Source of the DNA: JAWPMT01 sp965229785
GTDB lineage: Bacteria; Bacteroidota; Bacteroidia; Cytophagales; Cyclobacteriaceae
Assembly (NCBI GenBank): GCA_965229785.1
Contig: CBDDJS010000001.1
Location: 7,874,001-7,938,000, forward strand
DNA: 64,000 nucleotides
Direction: 5' to 3'
Below the pieces are notes generated by a model that made no database searches, was not told the origin of the DNA, and was given only the letters and a program-made list of their open reading frames with translations. Below, in pieces: positions 43,693-52,024 of this stretch. Both the position numbers and the translations under genes were made by a program. How positions within the stretch are numbered: position 1 is the first letter of the stretch; the number at the start of each line of letters is the position of its first letter.

Positions 43693-46125
43693 ATGCTCCG
43701 CAACCTAATCCTTTCTGCCTGGAGAAGTCTCCTGAAAAAAATTGGTTTTACCCTCACGAATATTTTTGGCCTTGCCATTGGGATGACCACTTGTATGGCC
43801 ATCTTTTTATACGTCGATTATGACTTGTCTTATGATGAGTTTCAGGATGATGACGTATATCGGATGTGGATCAATCGGGTCTACCCGGAGAGGGAAGTTA
43901 ATTATCCGTTGGCTCCTCATTCCTTTGGTCCTCAAATGGTAGAAGACTTTCCAGAGGTTATTGCACAGGGGCGAGCTTTTAAACCATTCAATCCATCGAA
44001 TGTTACTGTGGGAGCAGATAGCTATCTGGAGGATAACATCATCTTCGCCGATTCTTTTTTGCTGTCCGTATTAAATATTCCACTGAAGGTCGGCAATGCT
44101 GACGAGGCGTTAAAGGACGCGAATTCCGTGGTTATCTCCGAATCCATTGCAAAGAAATTATTTGGAAGCGAAGAAGCATTGGGACAGACTGTTGAGTTTT
44201 TCGGTTCTTCCAAAAAGGTGACCGGGGTGGCCTATGATTATCCCCCCAATTCACACTTTTTATTCGACTACCTCACGCCAATGCACCAGTTCCCGTTCTT
44301 CAATCAGGAGAACTGGGTTGGATTTTCGGCGATGACCTATTTGAAGTTACAGCCCGGGACGGATCCTATGTCGGTAGAAGATAAATTGCCAGCTTTTGTA
44401 AAACAGTATGCTGAAGGTCCAATTCAACAGCGAAATGGCATTTCATACGACGAATACATTGAGGCAGGAAATGGTTACAACTATCATTTGATGCATATCA
44501 AAGACATCCATTTGCATTCTAATCTGGAAAATGAAATGAAAGCCAATGGCAACATCAATTATGTCTATATCTTCAGCGTGGTGGCCATTTTTATACTGGT
44601 GATTGCGTGTATCAATTTCATGAACCTGTCCACCGCTCGATCTACGGAGCGTGGTAAAGAAGTCGGAATCAGAAAAGTATTAGGATCTGCCAAACAACAT
44701 CTGATCGCACAGTTTTTAACGGAATCTATTCTGATGTCCTTTTTCAGTGCGGTCGTTGCTTTTGGCATTGTGGCTTTGATCTTACCCTGGTTCAACGAAC
44801 TGGCAGGTAGGCCTTTGAGTATTGGCCAGGTAGTTAATCCTGCGACATTATTACTCATTGGCGTTATCGTAGTGTTTATCGGAGCGATGGCGGGACTTTA
44901 TCCAGCCTTTTTTATCTCTTCTTTTACTCCTTTGTCTGTATTAAAAGGGAAACTAAGAGGGAGCAAGACAGGTATCAATCTGAGAAATGCGTTAGTCGTC
45001 CTGCAGTTTGCCATTTCCATCATTCTCATCAGTGCTACCCTCATTGTCTTCAATCAGATGGAATTCATGCAGAACAAACCCCTGGGATTTGAGAAGGACA
45101 ACATTGTGGTGGTGGAAAATGCCGGAGCTATCAATGGTCAGGCCCAGGATAATGCACGATTTGAAACGTTTAAAAATGAGATCAATCGACTACCCAATGT
45201 CAAGGTCTCCTCATACTCCTCCAATATGCCTGGAGATCAGGCTGGTGATTTCAGCGTGAGGATACCTGGAACCGGACAGAAAGAAAGCATGATCATGCGT
45301 CAGATGTCTTTTGGCGATGATTTACCGGAAACCATGCAAATGGATGTGCTTGAAGGTCGATTCTTTTCCAAAAGTTTCGATGATTCTTTATCTATCGTTC
45401 TCAATCAGTCGGCCGTGGAGAAACTAGGGCTGGAAAACCCTATAGGTCGAAAATTGATTGAAATAGCGGCCAATGCTGAACCCAGAGAATATACGATCAT
45501 CGGAGTGATCAATGATTTTCATTTCCAATCACTACATGTCGACCTGAAACCAGCGGCATTTACCAGCATGGAAGGTCCGTTTCAATTCCGATCCAAAATG
45601 GTGATCAGTGTGGAAGAGGGCGATATTCAAAATACTTTAAGTGCTATTGAATCCAAGTGGGCAGAATTTGTGCCTCAGGCCCCATTCAAATCCTATTTTC
45701 TGGATGCCAATATGGATTCGTTCTATGAATCAGAGTTGGCCACTGGTCGCATATTTAGCATTTTCACCTTATTGGCTATTCTTATTGCCTGTGTGGGTCT
45801 ACTAGGGTTATCTGCCTTTGTGATTAATCAGCGGGTTAAAGAAATTGGCGTGCGCAAAGTATTAGGTGCTACAGTTCCCCAAATCGTGCTGTTACTTTCT
45901 TCGGATTTTATGAAGTTAGTAGGAATTGCCTCTTTGCTGGCTGTACCCATTGCATACTATTGGATGAATAGCTGGCTGGAGAGTTTCGCGTATTCCGCAG
46001 GAGTCAATTGGCTGGTGTTTGTTCTCGCCGCAGGCACGGCTCTCGTCATTGGACTAGGAACGGTAAGTTTCCAATCCATAAAAGCTGCTGTAGCAAACCC
46101 TGTGAAGAGTTTAAGGGATGAGTGA
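43693..46125 (+). CDS. MacB/FtsX-type ABC transporter permease (two-module, 810 residues)
   Basis: Eight predicted membrane segments in two FtsX modules: the first at about 20-40, 290-310, 340-365 and 385-405, the second at about 430-450, 680-700, 735-755 and 770-790. Between them are two periplasmic MacB-PCD domains. RSTERGKEVGIRKVLGSAK and its repeat NQRVKEIGVRKVLGATVPQ are the conserved cytoplasmic loops after each first helix pair. No ATPase or fusion partner is adjacent, common for this large Bacteroidota family. Likely a mechanotransmission or export permease; the cargo is unknown. It converges with the kinase gene 46135-47238. Confidence 0.9.
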   Translation: MLRNLILSAWRSLLKKIGFTLTNIFGLAIGMTTCMAIFLYVDYDLSYDEFQDDDVYRMWINRVYPEREVNYPLAPHSFGPQMVEDFPEVIAQGRAFKPFNPSNVTVGADSYLEDNIIFADSFLLSVLNIPLKVGNADEALKDANSVVISESIAKKLFGSEEALGQTVEFFGSSKKVTGVAYDYPPNSHFLFDYLTPMHQFPFFNQENWVGFSAMTYLKLQPGTDPMSVEDKLPAFVKQYAEGPIQQRNGISYDEYIEAGNGYNYHLMHIKDIHLHSNLENEMKANGNINYVYIFSVVAIFILVIACINFMNLSTARSTERGKEVGIRKVLGSAKQHLIAQFLTESILMSFFSAVVAFGIVALILPWFNELAGRPLSIGQVVNPATLLLIGVIVVFIGAMAGLYPAFFISSFTPLSVLKGKLRGSKTGINLRNALVVLQFAISIILISATLIVFNQMEFMQNKPLGFEKDNIVVVENAGAINGQAQDNARFETFKNEINRLPNVKVSSYSSNMPGDQAGDFSVRIPGTGQKESMIMRQMSFGDDLPETMQMDVLEGRFFSKSFDDSLSIVLNQSAVEKLGLENPIGRKLIEIAANAEPREYTIIGVINDFHFQSLHVDLKPAAFTSMEGPFQFRSKMVISVEEGDIQNTLSAIESKWAEFVPQAPFKSYFLDANMDSFYESELATGRIFSIFTLLAILIACVGLLGLSAFVINQRVKEIGVRKVLGATVPQIVLLLSSDFMKLVGIASLLAVPIAYYWMNSWLESFAYSAGVNWLVFVLAAGTALVIGLGTVSFQSIKAAVANPVKSLRDE

Positions 46126-46138
46126 TCCTTCGGATCAC
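46122..46138. terminator. Palindromic hairpin containing both convergent stop codons
   Basis: GTGATCC (46122-46128), loop TTC, GGATCAC (46132-46138) is a perfect inverted repeat. The TGA of the permease is in the left arm and the TGA of the kinase, on the other strand, is in the right arm. No T tract is present on either side, so termination by this hairpin alone is uncertain. Confidence 0.5.
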
Positions 46139-47238
46139 ATATGACCAATCAAGGTGAATGTAATGGTGGTTCCTTGATTCACTTGTGAGTCAATGGCAAT
46201 AGAGCCTCCGTACTCCATGATGATGGATTTGCAGGTCGATAACCCGAGCCCGAAACCCACCTGATTTTCGTGATTCACCCGATAAAACTTGGTGAATACA
46301 TTGGTGAGTTCTGTTTCAGGTATACCGATGCCATTATCCGTCAGCTGATACTGGATTCCTTGTTGTACCTTCTTCGCTGAAAGTTTGATTTTTGGCGGAA
46401 TTTCCTTTTGATGAAATTTCAGGCTGTTGGAGATCAGGTTTTGAAACAACTGTACCAGTTGAGAATAGTAACCTGTGATTTGAAACAGCTCTGTGTGAGT
46501 AATTTGCGCCCGGAATCGGTTAATGTCAAATTGGAGGTTTTCCATCACATCTGAAACTACCTGATTGATGTTGATCACACCAATGGAATCCGATTCGCGA
46601 TGCTGGGGGATCATGGCATTGTTTAGAATTTCCGTGATCATGGTAGACATCCTTTCCGAGGAATTGGCGATCATGTTCAGGATCTTCTTACTTTCCTCAT
46701 TTTGAATCAGGTCAGGGTCTTCATTAAGCAAGGCAATTGAACCCATGACATTCGTAAGCGGTGCACGTAGATCGTGCGAAATGAGCCTTGCAAAATCTTC
46801 CAGGTGATCAATGGAAGATTGCATGTTCTTGAGTTTTTCCATGGTCAGGATCTCAATAGAGGCGATGGATCCCTCGTAAGCTCCCGATTCACTTCTCAAA
46901 GCTTTGACCGCCGTATTAGCATTAATCAGCGATCCATCCTTTTTCCGGTACTTTTTCATGATGGAGAATTCCTCTATTTCTCCGCTGATCATTTGTTGGA
47001 TGAGATAGACGCTTTTATCCGCTGAGTCTTTGTAGGATACTTCCGGCATGGAAAGTTGCATGATTTCATGCTTGCGATAGCCTAGCATTTCACAAAAGGC
47101 CTGATTGACTTCAGAGAAGTTGAAGTCCTGATCCGTAACGGCTATTGGATTCAGGCTTTTTTCAAAAAGTAACTGGTATCGACTATTGATGTCGATATAG
47201 TCCTTTCGGAGTTGGTCGATTTCTAAGGTTGAACTCAT
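46135..47238 (-). CDS. Soluble PAS-domain sensor histidine kinase
   Basis: 367 residues with no membrane segment. A PAS domain at about 15-135 (LNPIAVTDQDFNFSEVNQAF), then a dimerisation/phosphoacceptor domain with H in ARLISHDLRAPLTNV near residue 155, and an ATPase domain ending in GFGLGLSTCKSII. N, D and G boxes are recognisable (NLISNSLKFHQ, LTDNGIGIPE). It senses a cytoplasmic or membrane-derived signal and phosphorylates a response regulator, but no regulator gene is adjacent, making it an orphan kinase. A second kinase/receiver pair lies at 56351-58529. Confidence 0.9.
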   Translation of the reverse strand: MSSTLEIDQLRKDYIDINSRYQLLFEKSLNPIAVTDQDFNFSEVNQAFCEMLGYRKHEIMQLSMPEVSYKDSADKSVYLIQQMISGEIEEFSIMKKYRKKDGSLINANTAVKALRSESGAYEGSIASIEILTMEKLKNMQSSIDHLEDFARLISHDLRAPLTNVMGSIALLNEDPDLIQNEESKKILNMIANSSERMSTMITEILNNAMIPQHRESDSIGVININQVVSDVMENLQFDINRFRAQITHTELFQITGYYSQLVQLFQNLISNSLKFHQKEIPPKIKLSAKKVQQGIQYQLTDNGIGIPETELTNVFTKFYRVNHENQVGFGLGLSTCKSIIMEYGGSIAIDSQVNQGTTITFTLIGHM

Positions 47239-47449
47239 TTTGGTTTAACCCCAATGGTGCAGGTGGTTGGTTGTGCCGTAATATGGATGAATTTTACCGT
47301 TTGTAAAATATTTCGTCCCTTAAGCAGTGTATTTTCTGATGAATAGGTAGGAGTGCGGACAATCAAGCCGTTTGATAACACGAATTGGCCAGCGCCCAGA
47401 AAGTTGATTGAAAGTTGTTTTGGTCTTCGGGAAGGGTGTTATGTAACGA

Positions 47450-47485
47450 TATCAAAGTCACCACTTAGTAGTGATGACTTTGATA
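47450..47485. repeat. 36-base inverted repeat downstream of the acyl-CoA dehydrogenase gene
   Basis: TATCAAAGTCA (47450-47460) and TGACTTTGATA (47475-47485) are perfect inverted arms; inside, CACT-TAGT-AGTG continues the stem with one mismatch. It is 8 bases after the dehydrogenase stop. It lacks a T tract on both strands, so it may be an mRNA end-stabilising or protein-bound site rather than a Rho-independent terminator. Confidence 0.65.
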
Positions 47486-47493
47486 GCAACATT

Positions 47494-48738
47494 TTACTTA
47501 AACGCAGGAATTCCTGTGATTTCTGCGCCAAGAATCAACAAGTGAATGTCATGAGTTCCTTCATAAGTCACGACAGACTCCAGGTTTGCCATATGCCGCA
47601 TCATAGGATATTCTCCGGTGATCCCCATTCCTCCGTGGATCTGCCGGGCTTCTCTGGCAATTTCAAGGGCTACTGCGACATTGTTTCTTTTGGCGAGGGA
47701 AATATGTTGCGTGGTAGCTTTTCCTTCATCCATCATTTTACCCAATCGCCAGTTCACTAATTGTGCTTTGGTGATTTCGGTTAACATCTCCGCTAATTTC
47801 TTTTGCACCAATTGGAAGGCTGCAATCGGTTTATCGAACTGGATGCGTTCAGCAGCGTATTTTCTGGCCGACTCGTAGCAATCCATGGCTGCTCCAATAG
47901 CTCCCCACGCAATCCCGAAACGGGCACTGTCCAGGCATTTCATCGGTGCTCCCAGTCCACTTTTGCCTGGTAACAGATTTTCCTTTGGCACTTTCACATC
48001 ACTAAAAACCAATTCCCCGGTGGCTGAAGCACGCAGCGACCATTTCCCGTGAGTTTCAGGAGTGGAGAATCCTTCCATGCCTCGTTCAACGATCAGTCCG
48101 TGGATCCGGCCCTCTTCATTCTTTGCCCAAACGACAGCTACATCCGCTTTCGGTGCATTTGAGATCCACATTTTGGCACCATTGAGCAAATAATGGTCAC
48201 CCATGTCTTTGAAATGTGTCTCCATACCGCTAGGATTACTTCCGTGGTTGGGCTCAGTAAGTCCAAAACAACCCAGCCATTCACCGCTTCCGAGTTTTGG
48301 GAGATATTTTCTTTTTTGTTCTTCAGAACCAAAGGCGTAGATCGGGTACATGACGAGTGAACCCTGAACAGAGGCTGTGGATCGCATGCCGGAATCTCCT
48401 CTTTCGATTTCCTGCATGATCAATCCATAGGAAGTATAATCCAGACCACCTCCACCGTATTCTTCAGGGATAGTCGGACCAAAGGCACCAATCTCACCAA
48501 ACTTGCGAACCATTTCATAAGGAAAATGGGCTCTTTCCGCCCAATCTTCGATATATGGAGTGATTTCTTTTTTTACAAAGTCACGAATGGAAGATCGGAT
48601 CAATTTGTGCTCTTCCGTCAGAAGATCATCGATCTGATAAAAGTCAGGAGACTCAAAATCATCCACAAAATTCCGCTTCTTGGCTGCTCCATTCTGAGCT
48701 GACATCTCATCACTAGGGGTTAATACTTGCTGTGACAC
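47494..48738 (-). CDS. Acyl-CoA dehydrogenase, glutaryl-CoA dehydrogenase-like
   Basis: 414 residues from the GTG at 48738; an ATG at 48705 would also give an intact enzyme. Typical flavin-binding stretches are present (GCFGLTEPNHGSNPSGM, WISNAPKADV), and the end VTYEGTHDIHLLILGAEITG carries the catalytic glutamate region and the ending seen in glutaryl-CoA dehydrogenases. That enzyme converts glutaryl-CoA to crotonyl-CoA with CO2 release, the last step of lysine and tryptophan breakdown. It is divergent from tryptophan 2,3-dioxygenase, which supports the assignment. A good promoter element lies 33 bases upstream. Confidence 0.88.
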   Translation of the reverse strand: MSQQVLTPSDEMSAQNGAAKKRNFVDDFESPDFYQIDDLLTEEHKLIRSSIRDFVKKEITPYIEDWAERAHFPYEMVRKFGEIGAFGPTIPEEYGGGGLDYTSYGLIMQEIERGDSGMRSTASVQGSLVMYPIYAFGSEEQKRKYLPKLGSGEWLGCFGLTEPNHGSNPSGMETHFKDMGDHYLLNGAKMWISNAPKADVAVVWAKNEEGRIHGLIVERGMEGFSTPETHGKWSLRASATGELVFSDVKVPKENLLPGKSGLGAPMKCLDSARFGIAWGAIGAAMDCYESARKYAAERIQFDKPIAAFQLVQKKLAEMLTEITKAQLVNWRLGKMMDEGKATTQHISLAKRNNVAVALEIAREARQIHGGMGITGEYPMMRHMANLESVVTYEGTHDIHLLILGAEITGIPAFK

Positions 48739-48770
48739 TATCGTACTTTGTTTTTAAGGGTTTTATGGCT

Positions 48771-48797
48771 CAAATTTACAATTTTTAAGATGTTCAA
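48771..48797 (-). promoter_or_regulatory. Promoter of the acyl-CoA dehydrogenase gene (TTTG / TAAATTTG)
   Basis: On the minus strand, -7 TAAATTTG (48771-48778) and a TTTG/TTG at about 48795-48797 are separated by 16 bases, close to the Bacteroidota consensus. The -33 box sits at the start codon of the divergent dioxygenase gene, so the two transcription units share this short 59-base gap. Confidence 0.45.
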
Positions 48798-49742
48798 ATG
48801 GGAAAGTCAGTAATTGACGACAAGACTTTGGCTCAAATTGAGGCCTTAGGTAAGAAGTATGATGCAATGGGACAAGATTTGTCCTCTTATCTCGATGGTC
48901 TCTTGTATTCGGACTACCTCACCTATTGGGATTATGTCCACCTCGACACCCTGCTGAGTTTGCAAACACCTCGCACGGATTTTCCGGATGAAAAAATTTT
49001 TATCATTTATCATCAGATCACGGAATTGTATTTCAATCTGATCCTGAACGAGCAACAGCAGGTAATTGAAAAACCGGACGGGAATCGTGAGATTTTTTTG
49101 AAAAGGGTACGACGGATCAATCGATATTTTGATCACCTCATCGATTCCTTTGATGTGATGCTGGATGGCATGGATCAGGAGCAATTTTTGAAATTCAGGA
49201 TGTCATTGTTGCCCTCCAGTGGGTTTCAGTCAGGGCAATACCGTAAAATTGAGATCAATGCGACGGATTTTTATAACCTCGTACCGAAACATTCGAAAGA
49301 CAAAGTGGAAGCTTCGGCATCCATCGAGGAACAATATGAGTTCATTTATTGGAAAAGAGGAGCTACCGAATTAGCATCAGGTAAAAAGACGCTAACACTA
49401 AGGCAATTTGAGAAAAAGTACTCCGCAGCATTTGTGCAGCAAGCGCATGATGTCGAAGAGCATAACTTCTATCATCAGTATTGTAAATTTTACCGTGGTG
49501 ATGATGAAATTGAGGAAGCACTCCGTCAATTTGACCACAAGGCCAATGTGCTCTGGCCTTTGGCTCATTTGAAATCTACCATTCGGTATCTGCAGAAGAG
49601 TCCCGAGGACATCAAAGCTACTGGGGGTACCAACTGGCAGAAATACCTTCCACCCAGACATCAGGGTATTGTTTTTTTTCCATCATTATGGTCTGAACAG
49701 GAGATCACTGATTGGGGAGTACACATGAAGTTGGACAGGTAA
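48798..49742 (+). CDS. Tryptophan 2,3-dioxygenase family protein
   Basis: 314 residues, mostly helical. KIFIIYHQITELYFNLIL near residue 70 is the substrate-pocket helix of the family; SSGFQSGQYRKIEI near 138 and GGTNWQKYLPPRHQGIVFF near the end are further conserved stretches. Family reaction: haem-dependent opening of the indole ring of L-tryptophan to N-formylkynurenine. The haem-binding histidine lies in WPLAHLKSTIRYL near residue 255. Divergent glutaryl-CoA-type dehydrogenase supports a tryptophan degradation role, though the kynurenine-pathway genes between them are not in the window. Confidence 0.88.
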   Translation: MGKSVIDDKTLAQIEALGKKYDAMGQDLSSYLDGLLYSDYLTYWDYVHLDTLLSLQTPRTDFPDEKIFIIYHQITELYFNLILNEQQQVIEKPDGNREIFLKRVRRINRYFDHLIDSFDVMLDGMDQEQFLKFRMSLLPSSGFQSGQYRKIEINATDFYNLVPKHSKDKVEASASIEEQYEFIYWKRGATELASGKKTLTLRQFEKKYSAAFVQQAHDVEEHNFYHQYCKFYRGDDEIEEALRQFDHKANVLWPLAHLKSTIRYLQKSPEDIKATGGTNWQKYLPPRHQGIVFFPSLWSEQEITDWGVHMKLDR

Positions 49743-49750
49743 CGGCATGT

Positions 49751-51598
49751 ATGAGGAAACTCCTGACCATAGCGCTTTTCTTCACTCTACAGTTCTCATG
49801 GGCTCAGACTTTCGAGTCACGCTCGTATTATGATAGTGAGCAAACCAAATTGAAGGAAATCATTACGCTGAAGTCAAGTGATTCTACACTTCATGGTCCT
49901 TACTATTCCTATTTTCAATCCGGGAGTCCGAGTATTGAAGGTTACTACATTAATGGAGAGCCGGATAGTGTCTGGGTTTATTTCTATGAAAATGGTAATA
50001 AAAAGTCCAGTGGATTGTTTCGCAAATCCAGTCAGATGGGTTTGTGGGATTATTTCTATGAGTCGGGTGCGCTGAAAGCAAGTGGCATGCTTGCCGGTGG
50101 ACAAAAATCCGGGTATTGGAGCAATTACTTTGAGAATGGGAACGAAAAAAGCAGTGGTGGGTACTACAAAGACCTGAAGGAGGGCATCTGGAACTACTTT
50201 TTTGAAGATGGCACAGTAAAAGCGCAGGCTTACTATGAAGCGGGCGATGGCCTTTATAAGCAGTTTTACCCTTCGGGCGAATTGCGGATGGAAGGGATGA
50301 ATAAAAATGGCAGGAGCGAAGGGCTTTGGAGTTATTATTATGAAACCGGAGAGGACGAAGCCAAAGGCGCTTTTAAAAATGGCTTACGTGACAGTACCTG
50401 GAACTATTACTTTAAGAATGGTCAGGTTTCTGCTACGGGTTCGTATCTGAAAGGTAAAAAGACCGGTAAATGGACCTACTACTATGAAAATGGACAGAAG
50501 AGTAGTGAGGGCGAATTAGTAGAAGACCAGCGAGATGGCCAATGGAACCTCTATTACGAAAGTGGGGAGATCAAAGCAAAAAGTGCGTATTCAGTTGGCG
50601 ATGGAGTATTCACAGAGTATTACCCTAGCGGCAAGCAGAAGGCCAAAGGGGAGATCCTGAACGGGAAACGCCATGGTAAATGGATCTACTTCAATGAAGA
50701 TGGCGAGCTGGATGGTGAAGCTGATTTTGATCAGGGCAAAGGGATTTATACAGGATATTACCCGAATGAAAGCATCAAAATGAAAGGCCCCATGGAAGGG
50801 GAAAAACGAACCGGTGAATGGCAACTTTTCAATCCGGATGGCACCCTTGCAGGAGTATATCGACCCATTTACGAAGAAGCCAGACCCGTGTTTCGGATTG
50901 CTCAACCCGTCATTAGGAATGGAACGACCAGAAATCCGGTAGATAAACCAGAATACCTTTTCAAAGACAAATCAATTCGTTACTTCAAAAAGGGTGTCAA
51001 TGAATTCAGGGCTGTGATTTTGGGAACCAATCCTGCGTGGGTTTTTCTGGACGAATTTCCCGTTTCACTCGAGTACTATTTTCAGGAACGTTTAGGGTAC
51101 GAATTACAGTTGGTTTACCACCGAGCAAAATTCTTTAAAAACGTAGAAAATTTGAACTTTGATGAGACATACAGCCGTGGCTTCAGTGCCAGGATCCGGC
51201 AGAAGTTCTATTCTCGTGAATCGGCCCTTGGCTTAGTGTATTTTGGACATCAAATCGGTATTACGTCACTCATTCATCGGGCTCAGGTGATTGATCAACA
51301 GTCACCTCCTTTCGGGAGAAGGACCATAAGAACAGATGAATTTTTGGGCACCTATGGCGTTTTTCTGGGCATGCGCTGGATGAACGTTACAAGAAACCCT
51401 GGTTTTTCAATTGACGCTTATATTGGAGTAGATATGAATTACCGGGAATGGACAGTATTGTATGAAGATCGTGACCAGTTTGACCCGGTTTTCGAAGATT
51501 TTGACAAATCTTCTTTCCATTTTCCATTTCAATTTGGGCTGAATTTCGGAGGAGTTTTTAGCACCAAAGCAAAGTCTAATCAGGAGATTTCAAGGTGA
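49751..51598 (+). CDS. MORN-repeat (YwqK-like) exported protein with outer-membrane barrel-like tail
   Basis: 615 residues from the ATG at 49751, which gives a signal peptide ending in SWAQ; an earlier ATG at 49712 lies inside the dioxygenase gene. About 13 repeats of 21-25 residues of the MORN_2 type (YYENGQKSSEGELVEDQRDG and variants; core Y-x-x-G-x-x-x-x-x-G-x-x-x-x-G-x-W) fill residues 35-390. The last 210 residues have alternating hydrophobic strands (GLVYFGHQIGITSLI, GFSIDAYIGVDMNYR), which look like a membrane barrel. It may be a surface-anchored protein whose repeats bind phospholipid or peptidoglycan. No toxin partner is adjacent. Confidence 0.75.
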   Translation: MRKLLTIALFFTLQFSWAQTFESRSYYDSEQTKLKEIITLKSSDSTLHGPYYSYFQSGSPSIEGYYINGEPDSVWVYFYENGNKKSSGLFRKSSQMGLWDYFYESGALKASGMLAGGQKSGYWSNYFENGNEKSSGGYYKDLKEGIWNYFFEDGTVKAQAYYEAGDGLYKQFYPSGELRMEGMNKNGRSEGLWSYYYETGEDEAKGAFKNGLRDSTWNYYFKNGQVSATGSYLKGKKTGKWTYYYENGQKSSEGELVEDQRDGQWNLYYESGEIKAKSAYSVGDGVFTEYYPSGKQKAKGEILNGKRHGKWIYFNEDGELDGEADFDQGKGIYTGYYPNESIKMKGPMEGEKRTGEWQLFNPDGTLAGVYRPIYEEARPVFRIAQPVIRNGTTRNPVDKPEYLFKDKSIRYFKKGVNEFRAVILGTNPAWVFLDEFPVSLEYYFQERLGYELQLVYHRAKFFKNVENLNFDETYSRGFSARIRQKFYSRESALGLVYFGHQIGITSLIHRAQVIDQQSPPFGRRTIRTDEFLGTYGVFLGMRWMNVTRNPGFSIDAYIGVDMNYREWTVLYEDRDQFDPVFEDFDKSSFHFPFQFGLNFGGVFSTKAKSNQEISR

Positions 51599-51658
51599 AT
51601 CTTATGTCGGGCACCAATTGATGATCAAACTTGTTTTGTTAAAAATCAGTAACTGAAA

Positions 51659-52024
51659 GTGAAAAAGACATTAGTAGTAGGCGCTACTCCACATGCCCAT
51701 CGATACGCGTATATGGCGTCGGTTCGCCTGGAAAATACAGGTCATGAAACCCTACCGATCGGCATAAGAAAAGGAAAGGTCAACGGTCAGGAGATCATCA
51801 ATTTACGGGAGAAACCTGCTCTGGAAGGGATTGATACGATTACTTTATACATTAATCCATTATGGCAGGAAGAGTGGGGTACGTACTTACTCTCACTTAA
51901 TCCTAAAAGAATCATTTTTAACCCTGGCACAGAAAATCCTGATTTGGCAGGAAAAGCGCAGGCACAGGGTATTGAAGTGGAATTTGGCTGTACGCTAGTC
52001 ATGCTAAGCGCGGGAACTTATTGA
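51659..52024 (+). CDS. CoA-binding domain protein (YccU-like)
   Basis: 121 residues, GTG start at 51659. A single CoA_binding_2 Rossmann-like domain: KTLVVGATPHAHRYAYMA is the nucleotide-binding opening, TITLYINPLWQEEW and IIFNPGTENPDLAGKAQAQ follow in the order of YccU/DUF-type relatives. Function of stand-alone members is unknown; they bind CoA in the cytoplasm. Its stop overlaps the end of the opposite-strand leucine-rich-repeat gene by seven bases. Confidence 0.85.
   Translation: MKKTLVVGATPHAHRYAYMASVRLENTGHETLPIGIRKGKVNGQEIINLREKPALEGIDTITLYINPLWQEEWGTYLLSLNPKRIIFNPGTENPDLAGKAQAQGIEVEFGCTLVMLSAGTY

Noticed and set aside
47353..47760. Plus-strand frame between the kinase and dehydrogenase genes
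   Set aside because: Mostly antisense to the dehydrogenase 3' end and crosses the inverted repeat; no motif.
49751..51598. Antitoxin role from the YwqK-like repeats
   Set aside because: The repeats are named after a toxin partner in some bacteria, but no toxin gene is adjacent and the protein is exported with a barrel-like tail.
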